Below are positions 1-13,200 of a stretch of DNA of 64,000 bases, piece by piece. This DNA is from Sacculina carcini. Its lineage: Eukaryota; Arthropoda; Thecostraca; Sacculinidae. Made by a program: the position numbers and the translations under genes. Where the stretch lies: NCBI GenBank assembly GCA_916048095.2, contig OU696578.1, positions 277,298 through 341,297 on the forward strand, in the 5' to 3' direction. A model generated the notes under the pieces. It had not been told where the DNA came from and did not search any database. It worked only from the letters and a program-made list of their open reading frames with translations. Numbering within the stretch: position 1 is the stretch's first letter; every line of letters starts with the position of its first letter.

Positions 1-3000
1 TTACCTAAGTGTGCCCTAAGTGTTACCTAAGTGTGCCCTAAGTGTTACCTAAGTGTGCCCTAAGTGTTACCTAAGTGTTACCTAAGTGTTACCTAAGTGT
101 TACCTAAGTGTTACCCAAGTGTTACTTAAGTGTTACCCACGTGTTACCTAAGTGTGCCCTAAGTGTTACCTAAGTGTGCCCTAAGTGTTACCTAAGTGTG
201 CCCTAAGTGTTACCTAAGTGTTACCTAAGTTTTACCTAAGTGTTACCTAAGTGTGCCCTAAGTGTTACCTAAGTGTGCCCTAAGTGTTAACTAAGTGTGC
301 CCTAAGTGTTACCTAAGTGTGCCCTAAGTGTTACCTAAGTGTTACCTAAGTGTTACCTAAGTGTTACCTAAGTGTGCCCTAAGTGTTACCTAAGTGTGCC
401 CTAAGTGTTACCTAAGTGTTACCTAAGTGTTACCTAAGTGTTACCTAAGTGTTACCTAAGTGTTACCTAACTGTTACCTAAGTGTTGCCTAAGTGTGCCC
501 TAAGTGTTACCTAAGTGTTACCTAAGTATGCCCTAAGTGTTACCTAAGTGTTACCTAAGTGTGCCCTAAGTGTTACCTAAGTGTGCCCTAAGTGTGCCCT
601 AAGTGTGCCCTAAGTGTGCCCTAAGTGTTACCTAAGTGTGCCCTAAGTGTTACCTAAGTGTGCCCTAAGTGTTACCTAAGTGTGCCCTAAGTGTTACCTA
701 AGTGTGCCCTAAGTGTTACCTAAGTGTTACCTAAGTGTTACCTAAGTGTGCCCTAACTGTTACCTAAGTGTGCCCTAAGTGTTACCTAAGTGTGCCCTAA
801 GTGTTACCTAAGTGTTACCTAAGTGTTACCTAAGTGTTACCTAAGTGTTACCTAAGTGTGCCCTAAGTGTTACCTAAGTGTTACCTAAGTATGCCCTAAG
901 TGTTACCTAAGTGTTACCTAAGTGTGCCCTAAGTGTTACCTAAGTGTGCCCTAAGTGTTACCTAAGTGTGCCCTAAGTGTTACCTAAGTGTGCCCTAAGT
1001 GTTACCTAAGTGTGCCCTAAGTGTTACCCAAGTGTGCCCTAAGTGTTACCTAAGTGTGCCCTAAGTGTTACCTAAGTGTTACCTAAGTGTGCCCTAAGTG
1101 TGCCCTAAGTTTGCCCTAAGTGTTACCTAAGTGTGCCCTAAGTGTTACCTAAGTGTGCCCTAAGTGTTTCCTAAGTGAGCCCTAAGTGTTACCTAAGTAT
1201 GCCCTAAGTGTTACCTAAGTGTGCCCTAAGTGTTACCTAAGTGTGCCCTAAGTGTTACCTAAGTGTGCCCTAAGTGTTACCTAAGTGTGTCCTAAGTGTT
1301 TCCCAAGTGTGCCCTAAGTGTTACCTAAGTGTACCCTAAGTGTTACCTAAGTGTTACCTAAGTGTTACCTAAGTGTTACCTAAGTGTACCCTAAGTGTTA
1401 CCTAAGTGTGCCCTAAGTGTTACCTAAGTGTTACCTAAGTGTTACCTAAGTGTGCCCTAAGTGTTACCTAAGTGTGCCCTAAGTGTTACCTAAGTGTGCC
1501 CTAAGTGTTACCTAAGTGTGCCCTAAGTGTTACCTAAGTGTTACCTAAGTGTTACCTAAGTGTTACCTAAGTGTTACCTAAGTTTACCTAAGTTTACCTA
1601 AGTGTTACCCACGTGTGCCCTAAGTGTTACCTAAGTGTGCCCTAAGTGTTACCTAAGTGTGCCCTAAGTGTTACCTAAGTGTGCCCTAAGTGTTACCTAA
1701 GTGTGCCCTAAGTGTTACCTAAGTGTTACCTAAGTGTGCCCTAAGTGTTACCTAAGTGTGCCCTAAGTGTTACCTAAGTGTGCCCTAAGTGTTACCTAAG
1801 TGTGCCCTAAGTGTTACCTAAGTGTTACCTAAGTGTTACCTAAGTGTTACCTAAGTGTGCCCGAAGTGTTACCTAAGTGTTACCTAAGTGTTACCTAAGT
1901 GTTACCTAAGTGTTACCTAAGTGTTACTTAAGTGTGCCCTAAGTGTTACCTAAGTGTGCCCTAAGTGTTACCTAAGTGTGCCCTAAGTGTTACCTAAGTG
2001 TGATCTAAGTGTTACCTAAGTGTGCCCTAACTGTTACCTAAGTGTGCCCTAAGTGTTACCTAAGTGTGCCCTAAGTGTTACCTAAGTGTTACCTAAGTGT
2101 TACCTAAGTGTTACCTAAGTGTGCCCTAAGTGTTACCTAAGTGTTACCTAAGTATGCCCTAAGTGTTACCTAAGTGTTACCTAAGTGTGCCCTAAGTGTT
2201 ACCTAAGTGTGCCCTAAGTGTTACCTAAGTGTGCCCTAAGTGTTACCTAAGTGTGCCCTAAGTGTTACCTAAGTGTGCCCTAAGTGTTACCCAAGTGTGC
2301 CCTAAGTGTTACCTAAGTGTGCCCTAAGTGTTACCTAAGTGTTACCTAAGTGTGCCCTAAGTGTGCCCTAAGTTTGCCCTAAGTGTTACCTAAGTGTGCC
2401 CTAAGTGTTACCTAAGTGTGCCCTAAGTGTTTCCTAAGTGTGCCCTAAGTGTTACCTAAGTGTACCCTAAGTGTTACCTAAGTGTTACCTAAGTGTTACC
2501 TAAGTGTTACCTAAGTGTTACCCAAGTGTTACCTAAGTGTTACCCACGTGTTACCTAAGTGTGCCCTAAATGTTACCTAAGTGTTACCTAAGTGTTACCT
2601 AAGTGTTACCTAAGTGTGCCCTAAGTGTTACCTAAGTATGCCCTAAGTGTTACCTAAGTGTGCCCTAAGTGTTACCTAAGTGTGCCCTAAATGTTACCTA
2701 AGTGTGCCCTAAGTGTTACCTAAGTGTGTCCTAAGTGTTTCCCAAGTGTGCCCTAAGTGTTACCTAAGTGTACCCTAAGTGTTACCTAAGTGTTACCTAA
2801 GTGTTACCTAAGTGTTACCTAAGTGTACCCTAAGTGTTACCTAAGTGTGCCCTAAGTGTTACCTAAGTGTTACCTAAGTGTTACCTAAGTGTGCCCTAAG
2901 TGTTACCTAAGTGTGCCCTAAGTGTTACCTAAGTGTGCCCTAAGTGTTACCTAAGTGTGCCCTAAGTGTTACCTAAGTGTTACCTAAGTGTTACCTAAGT

Positions 3001-3490
3001 GTTACCTAAGTGTTACCTAAGTGTTACCTAAGTTTACCTAAGTGTTACCCACGTGTGCCCTAAGTGTTACCTAAGTGTGCCCTAAGTGTTACCTAAGTGT
3101 GCCCTAAGTGTTACCTAAGTGTGCCCTAAGTGTTACCTAAGTGTGCCCTAAGTGTTACCTAAGTGTGCCCTAAGTGTTACCTAAGTGTTACCTAAGTGTG
3201 CCCTAAGTGTGCCCTAAGTGTGCCCTAAGTGTTACCTAAGTGTGCCCTAAGTGTTACCTAAGTGTGCCCTAAGTGTTTCCTAAGTGTGCCCTAAGTGTTA
3301 CCTGAGTGTACCCTAAGTGTTACCTAAGTGTTACCTAAGTGTTACCTAAGTGTTACCCAAGTGTTACCTAAGTGTTACCCACGTGTTACCTAAGTGTGCC
3401 CTAAGTGTTACCTAAGTGTGCCCTAAGTGTTACCTAAGTGTGCCCTAAGTGTTACCTAAGTGTGCCCTAAGTGTTACCTAAGTGTTACCT
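1..3490 (+). repeat. Irregular left part of array
   Basis: The same satellite with markers in a less regular order. The region opens with CCCAAG-CTTAAG-CACGTG near 110-143, then a GTTTT variant near 230, TTAAC near 288 and AACTG near 469. Private variants include TTGCC near 486 and a GAGCCC unit near 1177. Four B units run in a row near 590-625. Two consecutive 10-bp units lie at about 1575-1600, just before CACGTG at 1610-1615. From about 2150 the normal M3-M4 order begins (GTTTG 2372, CACGTG 2545-2550, 10-bp unit near 3030, CACGTG 3050-3055 and 3380-3385). There is no AATTG marker before 3491. Confidence 0.85.
138..143. other. CACGTG hexamer, recurring marker (first instance)
   Basis: The unit variant TTACCCACGTG creates the palindrome CACGTG, a perfect E-box/G-box core recognised by bHLH-type proteins. 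It recurs at fixed module positions, usually two to four times per HOR: exact examples are 1610-1615, 2545-2550, 3050-3055, 3380-3385, 4116-4121, 4501-4506, 5006-5011, 5336-5341, 7105-7110, 7369-7374, 30905-30910, 44935-44940, 46186-46191 and 50738-50743. With CCCGAAG it is one of the only CpG-containing variants in the array. Protein binding is untested and not implied by sequence alone. Confidence 0.8.
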
Positions 3491-5446
3491 AATTGTTACC
3501 TAAGTGTTACCTAAGTGTGCCCTAAGTGTTACCTAAGTGTGCCCTAAGTGTTACCTAAGTGTGCCCTAAGTGTTACCTAAGTGTGCCCTAAGTGTTACCT
3601 AAGTGTGATCTAAGTGTTACCTAAGTGTGCCCTAACTGTTACCTAAGTGTGCCCTAAGTGTTACCTAAGTGTGCCCTAAGTGTTACCTAAGTGTTACCTA
3701 AGTGTTACCTAAGTGTTACCTAAGTGTGCCCTAAGTGTTACCTAAGTGTTACCTAAGTATGCCCTAAGTGTTACCTAAGTGTTACCTAAGTGTGCCCTAA
3801 GTGTTACCTAAGTGTGCCCTAAGTGTTACCTAAGTGTGCCCTAAGTGTTACCTAAGTGTTACCTAAGTGTTACCTAAGTGTTACCTAAGTGTTACCTAAG
3901 TGTTACCTAAGTGTTACCTAAGTTTACCTAAGTGTTACCCAAGTGTGCCCTAAGTGTTACCTAAGTGTGCCCTAAGTGTTACCTAAGTGTGCCCTAAGTG
4001 TTACCTAAGTGTGCCCTAAGTGTTACCTAAGTGTGCCCTAAGTGTTACCTAAGTGTTACCTAAGTGTTACCTAAGTGTTACCTAAGTGTTACCCAAGTGT
4101 TACTTAAGTGTTACCCACGTGTTACCTAAGTGTGCCCTAAGTGTTACCTAAGTGTGCCCTAAGTGTTACCTAAGTGTGCCCTAAGTGTTACCTAAGTGTG
4201 CCCTAAGTGTTACCTAAGTGTGCCCTAAGTGTTACCCAAGTGTGCCCTAAGTGTTACCTAAGTGTGCCCTAAGTGTTACCTAAGTGTTACCTAAGTGTGC
4301 CCTAAGTGTGCCCTAAGTTTGCCCTAAGTGTTACCTAAGTGTGCCCTAAGTGTTACCTAAGTGTGCCCTAAGTGTTTCCTAAGTGTGCCCTAAGTGTTAC
4401 CTAAGTGTTACCTAAGTGTACCCTAAGTGTTACCTAAGTGTTACCTAAGTGTTACCTAAGTGTTACCTAAGTGTTACCCAAGTGTTACCTAAGTGTTACC
4501 CACGTGTTACCTAAGTGTGCCCTAAATGTTACCTAAGTGTTACCTAAGTGTTACCTAAGTGTTACCTAAGTGTGCCCTAAGTGTTACCTAAGTATGCCCT
4601 AAGTGTTACCTAAGTGTGCCCTAAGTGTTACCTAAGTGTGCCCTAAATGTTACCTAAGTGTGCCCTAAGTGTTACCTAAGTGTGTCCTAAGTGTTTCCCA
4701 AGTGTGCCCTAAGTGTTACCTAAGTGTACCCTAAGTGTTACCTAAGTGTTACCTAAGTGTTACCTAAGTGTTACCTAAGTGTACCCTAAGTGTTACCTAA
4801 GTGTGCCCTAAGTGTTACCTAAGTGTTACCTAAGTGTTACCTAAGTGTGCCCTAAGTGTTACCTAAGTGTGCCCTAAGTGTTACCTAAGTGTGCCCTAAG
4901 TGTTACCTAAGTGTGCCCTAAGTGTTACCTAAGTGTTACCTAAGTGTTACCTAAGTGTTACCTAAGTGTTACCTAAGTGTTACCTAAGTTTACCTAAGTG
5001 TTACCCACGTGTGCCCTAAGTGTTACCTAAGTGTGCCCTAAGTGTTACCTAAGTGTGCCCTAAGTGTTACCTAAGTGTGCCCTAAGTGTTACCTAAGTGT
5101 GCCCTAAGTGTTACCTAAGTGTGCCCTAAGTGTTACCTAAGTGTTACCTAAGTGTGCCCTAAGTGTGCCCTAAGTGTGCCCTAAGTGTTACCTAAGTGTG
5201 CCCTAAGTGTTACCTAAGTGTGCCCTAAGTGTTTCCTAAGTGTGCCCTAAGTGTTACCTGAGTGTACCCTAAGTGTTACCTAAGTGTTACCTAAGTGTTA
5301 CCTAAGTGTTACCCAAGTGTTACCTAAGTGTTACCCACGTGTTACCTAAGTGTGCCCTAAGTGTTACCTAAGTGTGCCCTAAGTGTTACCTAAGTGTGCC
5401 CTAAGTGTTACCTAAGTGTGCCCTAAGTGTTACCTAAGTGTTACCT
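3491..5446 (+). repeat. HOR 1, 1,956 bp, M1-M3-M4
   Basis: Counted from one AATTG marker to the next. Marker order: TGATC 3607, AACTG near 3632, GTATG 3758, 10-bp unit near 3921, CTTAAG and CACGTG (4116-4121), GTTTG 4317, TTTCC 4375, CACGTG 4501-4506, AAATG 4524, TGTCC near 4683, 10-bp unit near 4989, CACGTG 5006-5011, TGCCC triplet near 5158, CCTGAG near 5258, CACGTG 5336-5341. M2 is absent. The length equals 178 units minus 2 bp, matching the two 10-bp units. The three later CACGTG sites lie exactly 1,956 bp after those at 2545, 3050 and 3380, so this HOR is in tandem with the previous one. Confidence 0.88.
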
Positions 5447-8292
5447 AATTGTTACCTAAGTGTTACCTAAGTGTGCCCTAAGTGTTACCTAAGTGTGCCC
5501 TAAGTGTTACCTAAGTGTGCCCTAAGTGTTACCTAAGTGTGCCCTAAGTGTTACCTAAGTGTGATCTAAGTGTTACCTAAGTGTGCCCTAACTGTTACCT
5601 AAGTGTGCCCTAAGTGTTACCTAAGTGTGCCCTAAGTGTTACCTAAGTGTTACCTAAGTGTTACCTAAGTGTTACCTAAGTGTGCCCTAAGTGTTACCTA
5701 AGTGTTACCTAAGTATGCCCTAAGTGTTACCTAAGTGTTACCTAAGTGTGCCCTAAGTGTTACCTAAGTGTGCCCTAAGTGTTACCTAAGTGTGCCCTAA
5801 GTGTTACCTAAGTGTTACCTAAGTGTTACCTAAGTGTTACCTAAGTGTTACCTAAGTGTTACCTAAGTGTTACCTAAGTTTACCTAAGTGTTACCCAAGT
5901 GTGCCCTAAGTGTTACCTAAGTGTGCCCTAAGTGTTACCTAAGTGTGCCCTAAGTGTTACCTAAGTGTGCCCTAAGTGTTACCTAAGTGTGCCCTAAGTG
6001 TTACCTAAGTGTTACCTAAGTGTTACCTAAGTGTTACCTAAGTGTTACCCAAGTGTTACTTAAGTGTTACCCACGTGTTACCTAAGTGTGCCCTAAGTGT
6101 TACCTAAGTGTGCCCTAAGTGTTACCTAAGTGTGCCCTAAGTGTTACCTAAGTGTTACCTAAGTTTTACCTAAGTGTTACCTAAGTGTGCCCTAAGTGTT
6201 ACCTAAGTGTGCCCTAAGTGTTAACTAAGTGTGCCCTAAGTGTTACCTAAGTGTGCCCTAAGTGTTACCTAAGTGTTACCTAAGTGTTACCTAAGTGTTA
6301 CCTAAGTGTTACCTAAGTGTTACCTAAGTGTGCCCGAAGTGTTACCTAAGTGTTACCTAAGTGTTACCTAAGTATGCCCTAAGTGTTACCTAAGTGTTAC
6401 CTAAGTGTGCCCTAAGTGTTACCTAAGTGTGCCCTAAGTGTTACCTAAGTGTGCCCTAAGTGTTACCTAAGTGTTACCTAAGTGTTACCTAAGTGTTACC
6501 TAAGTGTTACCTAAGTGTTACCTAAGTGTTACCTAAGTTTACCTAAGTGTTACCCAAGTGTGCCCTAAGTGTTACCTAAGTGTGCCCTAAGTGTTACCTA
6601 AGTGTGCCCTAAGTGTTACCTAAGTGTGCCCTAAGTGTTACCTAAGTGTTACCTAAGTGTTACCTAAGTGTTACCTAAGTGTGCCCTAAGTGTTACCTAA
6701 GTGTTACCTAAGTATGCCCTAAGTGTTACCTAAGTGTTACCTAAGTGTGCCCTAAGTGTTACCTAAGTGTGCCCTAAGTGTTACCTAAGTGTGCCCTAAG
6801 TGTTACCTAAGTGTGCCCTAAGTGTTACCTAAGTGTGCCCTAAGTGTTACCCAAGTGTGCCCTAAGTGTTACCTAAGTGTGCCCTAAGTGTTACCTAAGT
6901 GTTACCTAAGTGTGCCCTAAGTGTGCCCTAAGTTTGCCCTAAGTGTTACCTAAGTGTGCCCTAAGTGTTACCTAAGTGTGCCCTAAGTGTTTCCTAAGTG
7001 TGCCCTAAGTGTTACCTAAGTGTACCCTAAGTGTTACCTAAGTGTTACCTAAGTGTTACCTAAGTGTTACCTAAGTGTTACCCAAGTGTTACCTAAGTGT
7101 TACCCACGTGTTACCTAAGTGTGCCCTAAATGTTACCTAAGTGTGCCCTAAGTGTTACCTAAGTGTTACCTAAGTGTGCCCTAAGTGTGCCCTAAGTTTG
7201 CCCTAAGTGTTACCTAAGTGTGCCCTAAGTGTTACCTAAGTGTGCCCTAAGTGTTTCCTAAGTGTGCCCTAAGTGTTACCTAAGTGTACCCTAAGTGTTA
7301 CCTAAGTGTTACCTAAGTGTTACCTAAGTGTTACCTAAGTGTTACCCAAGTGTTACCTAAGTGTTACCCACGTGTTACCTAAGTGTGCCCTAAATGTTAC
7401 CTAAGTGTTACCTAAGTGTTACCTAAGTGTTACCTAAGTGTGCCCTAAGTGTTACCTAAGTATGCCCTAAGTGTTACCTAAGTGTGCCCTAAGTGTTACC
7501 TAAGTGTGCCCTAAATGTTACCTAAGTGTGCCCTAAGTGTTACCTAAGTGTGTCCTAAGTGTTTCCCAAGTGTGCCCTAAGTGTTACCTAAGTGTACCCT
7601 AAGTGTTACCTAAGTGTTACCTAAGTGTTACCTAAGTGTTACCTAAGTGTACCCTAAGTGTTACCTAAGTGTGCCCTAAGTGTTACCTAAGTGTTACCTA
7701 AGTGTTACCTAAGTGTGCCCTAAGTGTTACCTAAGTGTGCCCTAAGTGTTACCTAAGTGTGCCCTAAGTGTTACCTAAGTGTGCCCTAAGTGTTACCTAA
7801 GTGTTACCTAAGTGTTACCTAAGTGTTACCTAAGTGTTACCTAAGTGTTACCTAAGTTTACCTAAGTGTTACCCACGTGTGCCCTAAGTGTTACCTAAGT
7901 GTGCCCTAAGTGTTACCTAAGTGTGCCCTAAGTGTTACCTAAGTGTGCCCTAAGTGTTACCTAAGTGTGCCCTAAGTGTTACCTAAGTGTTACCTAAGTG
8001 TGCCCTAAGTGTGCCCTAAGTGTGCCCTAAGTGTTACCTAAGTGTGCCCTAAGTGTTACCTAAGTGTGCCCTAAGTGTTTCCTAAGTGTGCCCTAAGTGT
8101 TACCTGAGTGTACCCTAAGTGTTACCTAAGTGTTACCTAAGTGTTACCTAAGTGTTACCCAAGTGTTACCTAAGTGTTACCCACGTGTTACCTAAGTGTG
8201 CCCTAAGTGTTACCTAAGTGTGCCCTAAGTGTTACCTAAGTGTGCCCTAAGTGTTACCTAAGTGTGCCCTAAGTGTTACCTAAGTGTTACCT
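5447..8292 (+). repeat. HOR 2, 2,846 bp, M1-M2-M3-M3'-M4
   Basis: It carries the full module set: M1 markers, then GTTTT near 6163, TTAAC near 6221, CCCGAAG (G at 6336), GTATG near 6373, a 10-bp unit near 6540, GTTTG near 6933 and M4. It is longer than the 2,604-bp form mainly because part of M3 is locally duplicated: CACGTG at 7105-7110 is repeated at 7369-7374, an offset of 264 bp (24 units), along with GTTTG, TTTCC and AAATG. Length equals 259 units minus 3 bp. Confidence 0.84.
6885..7412 (+). repeat. 264-bp local tandem duplication inside M3
   Basis: The block GTTTG-TTTCC-TACCC-CCCAAG-CACGTG-AAATG occurs twice in direct succession, with CACGTG at 7105-7110 and 7369-7374 (24 units apart). 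The outer limits are approximate because flanking units are consensus and cannot be phased. This looks like a single unequal-exchange or slippage event. Confidence 0.75.
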
Positions 8293-10237
8293 AATTGTTA
8301 CCTAAGTGTTACCTAAGTGTGCCCTAAGTGTTACCTAAGTGTGCCCTAAGTGTTACCTAAGTGTGCCCTAAGTGTTACCTAAGTGTGCCCTAAGTGTTAC
8401 CTAAGTGTGATCTAAGTGTTACCTAAGTGTGCCCTAACTGTTACCTAAGTGTGCCCTAAGTGTTACCTAAGTGTGCCCTAAGTGTTACCTAAGTGTTACC
8501 TAAGTGTTACCTAAGTGTTACCTAAGTGTGCCCTAAGTGTTACCTAAGTGTTACCTAAGTATGCCCTAAGTGTTACCTAAGTGTTACCTAAGTGTGCCCT
8601 AAGTGTTACCTAAGTGTGCCCTAAGTGTTACCTAAGTGTGCCCTAAGTGTTACCTAAGTGTTACCTAAGTGTTACCTAAGTGTTACCTAAGTGTTACCTA
8701 AGTGTTACCTAAGTGTTACCTAAGTTTACCTAAGTGTTACCCAAGTGTGCCCTAAGTGTTACCTAAGTGTGCCCTAAGTGTTACCTAAGTGTGCCCTAAG
8801 TGTTACCTAAGTGTGCCCTAAGTGTTACCTAAGTGTGCCCTAAGTGTTACCTAAGTGTTACCTAAGTGTTACCTAAGTGTTACCTAAGTGTTACCCAAGT
8901 GTTACTTAAGTGTTACCCACGTGTTACCTAAGTGTGCCCTAAGTGTTACCTAAGTGTGCCCTAAGTGTTACCTAAGTGTGCCCTAAGTGTTACCTAAGTG
9001 TGCCCTAAGTGTTACCTAAGTGTGCCCTAAGTGTTACCCAAGTGTGCCCTAAGTGTTACCTAAGTGTGCCCTAAGTGTTACCTAAGTGTTACCTAAGTGT
9101 GCCCTAAGTGTGCCCTAAGTTTGCCCTAAGTGTTACCTAAGTGTGCCCTAAGTGTTACCTAAGTGTGCCCTAAGTGTTTCCTAAGTGTGCCCTAAGTGTT
9201 ACCTAAGTGTACCCTAAGTGTTACCTAAGTGTTACCTAAGTGTTACCTAAGTGTTACCTAAGTGTTACCCAAGTGTTACCTAAGTGTTACCCACGTGTTA
9301 CCTAAGTGTGCCCTAAATGTTACCTAAGTGTTACCTAAGTGTTACCTAAGTGTTACCTAAGTGTGCCCTAAGTGTTACCTAAGTATGCCCTAAGTGTTAC
9401 CTAAGTGTGCCCTAAGTGTTACCTAAGTGTGCCCTAAATGTTACCTAAGTGTGCCCTAAGTGTTACCTAAGTGTGTCCTAAGTGTTTCCCAAGTGTGCCC
9501 TAAGTGTTACCTAAGTGTACCCTAAGTGTTACCTAAGTGTTACCTAAGTGTTACCTAAGTGTTACCTAAGTGTACCCTAAGTGTTACCTAAGTGTGCCCT
9601 AAGTGTTACCTAAGTGTTACCTAAGTGTTACCTAAGTGTGCCCTAAGTGTTACCTAAGTGTGCCCTAAGTGTTACCTAAGTGTGCCCTAAGTGTTACCTA
9701 AGTGTGCCCTAAGTGTTACCTAAGTGTTACCTAAGTGTTACCTAAGTGTTACCTAAGTGTTACCTAAGTGTTACCTAAGTTTACCTAAGTGTTACCCACG
9801 TGTGCCCTAAGTGTTACCTAAGTGTGCCCTAAGTGTTACCTAAGTGTGCCCTAAGTGTTACCTAAGTGTGCCCTAAGTGTTACCTAAGTGTGCCCTAAGT
9901 GTTACCTAAGTGTGCCCTAAGTGTTACCTAAGTGTTACCTAAGTGTGCCCTAAGTGTGCCCTAAGTGTGCCCTAAGTGTTACCTAAGTGTGCCCTAAGTG
10001 TTACCTAAGTGTGCCCTAAGTGTTTCCTAAGTGTGCCCTAAGTGTTACCTGAGTGTACCCTAAGTGTTACCTAAGTGTTACCTAAGTGTTACCTAAGTGT
10101 TACCCAAGTGTTACCTAAGTGTTACCCACGTGTTACCTAAGTGTGCCCTAAGTGTTACCTAAGTGTGCCCTAAGTGTTACCTAAGTGTGCCCTAAGTGTT
10201 ACCTAAGTGTGCCCTAAGTGTTACCTAAGTGTTACCT
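8293..10237 (+). repeat. HOR 3, 1,945 bp, M1-M3-M4
   Basis: AATTG, TGATC near 8409, AACTG 8436, GTATG, 10-bp unit near 8725, CTTAAG-CACGTG near 8905-8925, GTTTG near 9119, TTTCC, CACGTG near 9293, AAATG, TGTCC near 9475, TGCCC triplet near 9951, CCTGAG near 10049, CACGTG near 10127. M2 is absent. It is the same length as the HOR at 21380-23324, which lies at an offset of 13,087 bp. Confidence 0.86.
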
Positions 10238-13200
10238 AATTGTTACCTAAGTGTTACCTAAGTGTGCCCTAAGTGTTACCTAAGTGTGCCCTAAGTGTTA
10301 CCTAAGTGTGCCCTAAGTGTTACCTAAGTGTGCCCTAAGTGTTACCTAAGTGTGATCTAAGTGTTACCTAAGTGTGCCCTAACTGTTACCTAAGTGTGCC
10401 CTAAGTGTTACCTAAGTGTGCCCTAAGTGTTACCTAAGTGTTACCTAAGTGTTACCTAAGTGTTACCTAAGTGTGCCCTAAGTGTTACCTAAGTGTTACC
10501 TAAGTATGCCCTAAGTGTTACCTAAGTGTTACCTAAGTGTGCCCTAAGTGTTACCTAAGTGTGCCCTAAGTGTTACCTAAGTGTGCCCTAAGTGTTACCT
10601 AAGTGTTACCTAAGTGTTACCTAAGTGTTACCTAAGTGTTACCTAAGTGTTACCTAAGTGTTACCTAAGTTTACCTAAGTGTTACCCAAGTGTGCCCTAA
10701 GTGTTACCTAAGTGTGCCCTAAGTGTTACCTAAGTGTGCCCTAAGTGTTACCTAAGTGTGCCCTAAGTGTTACCTAAGTGTGCCCTAAGTGTTACCTAAG
10801 TGTTACCTAAGTGTTACCTAAGTGTTACCTAAGTGTTACCCAAGTGTTACTTAAGTGTTACCCACGTGTTACCTAAGTGTGCCCTAAGTGTTACCTAAGT
10901 GTGCCCTAAGTGTTACCTAAGTGTGCCCTAAGTGTTACCTAAGTGTTACCTAAGTTTTACCTAAGTGTTACCTAAGTGTGCCCTAAGTGTTACCTAAGTG
11001 TGCCCTAAGTGTTAACTAAGTGTGCCCTAAGTGTTACCTAAGTGTGCCCTAAGTGTTACCTAAGTGTTACCTAAGTGTTACCTAAGTGTTACATAAGTGT
11101 TACCTAAGTGTTACCTAAGTGTGCCCGAAGTGTTACCTAAGTGTTACCTAAGTGTTACCTAAGTATGCCCTAAGTGTTACCTAAGTGTTACCTAAGTGTG
11201 CCCTAAGTGTTACCTAAGTGTGCCCTAAGTGTTACCTAAGTGTGCCCTAAGTGTTACCTAAGTGTTACCTAAGTGTTACCTAAGTGTTACCTAAGTGTTA
11301 CCTAAGTGTTACCTAAGTGTTACCTAAGTTTACCTAAGTGTTACCCAAGTGTGCCCTAAGTGTTACCTAAGTGTGCCCTAAGTGTTACCTAAGTGTGCCC
11401 TAAGTGTTACCTAAGTGTGCCCTAAGTGTTACCTAAGTGTTACCTAAGTGTTACCTAAGTGTTACCTAAGTGTGCCCTAAGTGTTACCTAAGTGTTACCT
11501 AAGTATGCCCTAAGTGTTACCTAAGTGTTACCTAAGTGTGCCCTAAGTGTTACCTAAGTGTGCCCTAAGTGTTACCTAAGTGTGCCCTAAGTGTTACCTA
11601 AGTGTGCCCTAAGTGTTACCTAAGTGTGCCCTAAGTGTTACCCAAGTGTGCCCTAAGTGTTACCTAAGTGTGCCCTAAGTGTTACCTAAGTGTTACCTAA
11701 GTGTGCCCTAAGTGTGCCCTAAGTTTGCCCTAAGTGTTACCTAAGTGTGCCCTAAGTGTTACCTAAGTGTGCCCTAAGTGTTTCCTAAGTGTGCCCTAAG
11801 TGTTACCTAAGTGTACCCTAAGTGTTACCTAAGTGTTACCTAACTGTTACCTAAGTGTGCCCTAAGTGTTACCTAAGTGTGCCCTAAGTGTTACCTAAGT
11901 GTTACCTAAGTGTTACCTAAGTGTTACCTAAGTGTGCCCTAAGTGTTACCTAAGTGTTACCTAAGTATGCCCTAAGTGTTACCTAAGTGTTACCTAAGTG
12001 TGCCCTAAGTGTTACCTAAGTGTGCCCTAAGTGTTACCTAAGTGTGCCCTAAGTGTTACCTAAGTGTTACCTAAGTGTTACCTAAGTGTTACCTAAGTGT
12101 TACCTAAGTGTTACCTAAGTGTTACCTAAGTTTACCTAAGTGTTACCCAAGTGTGCCCTAAGTGTTACCTAAGTGTGCCCTAAGTGTTACCTAAGTGTGC
12201 CCTAAGTGTTACCTAAGTGTGCCCTAAGTGTTACCTAAGTGTGCCCTAAGTGTTACCTAAGTGTTACCTAAGTGTTACCTAAGTGTTACCTAAGTGTTAC
12301 CCAAGTGTTACTTAAGTGTTACCCACGTGTTACCTAAGTGTGCCCTAAGTGTTACCTAAGTGTGCCCTAAGTGTTACCTAAGTGTGCCCTAAGTGTTACC
12401 TAAGTGTGCCCTAAGTGTTACCTAAGTGTGCCCTAAGTGTTACCCAAGTGTGCCCTAAGTGTTACCTAAGTGTGCCCTAAGTGTTACCTAAGTGTTACCT
12501 AAGTGTGCCCTAAGTGTGCCCTAAGTTTGCCCTAAGTGTTACCTAAGTGTGCCCTAAGTGTTACCTAAGTGTGCCCTAAGTGTTTCCTAAGTGTGCCCTA
12601 AGTGTTACCTAAGTGTACCCTAAGTGTTACCTAAGTGTTACCTAAGTGTTACCTAAGTGTTACCTAAGTGTTACCCAAGTGTTACCTAAGTGTTACCCAC
12701 GTGTTACCTAAGTGTGCCCTAAATGTTACCTAAGTGTTACCTAAGTGTTACCTAAGTGTTACCTAAGTGTGCCCTAAGTGTTACCTAAGTATGCCCTAAG
12801 TGTTACCTAAGTGTGCCCTAAGTGTTACCTAAGTGTGCCCTAAATGTTACCTAAGTGTGCCCTAAGTGTTACCTAAGTGTGTCCTAAGTGTTTCCCAAGT
12901 GTGCCCTAAGTGTTACCTAAGTGTACCCTAAGTGTTACCTAAGTGTTACCTAAGTGTTACCTAAGTGTTACCTAAGTGTACCCTAAGTGTTACCTAAGTG
13001 TGCCCTAAGTGTTACCTAAGTGTTACCTAAGTGTTACCTAAGTGTGCCCTAAGTGTTACCTAAGTGTGCCCTAAGTGTTACCTAAGTGTGCCCTAAGTGT
13101 TACCTAAGTGTGCCCTAAGTGTTACCTAAGTGTTACCTAAGTGTTACCTAAGTGTTACCTAAGTGTTACCTAAGTGTTACCTAAGTTTACCTAAGTGTTA

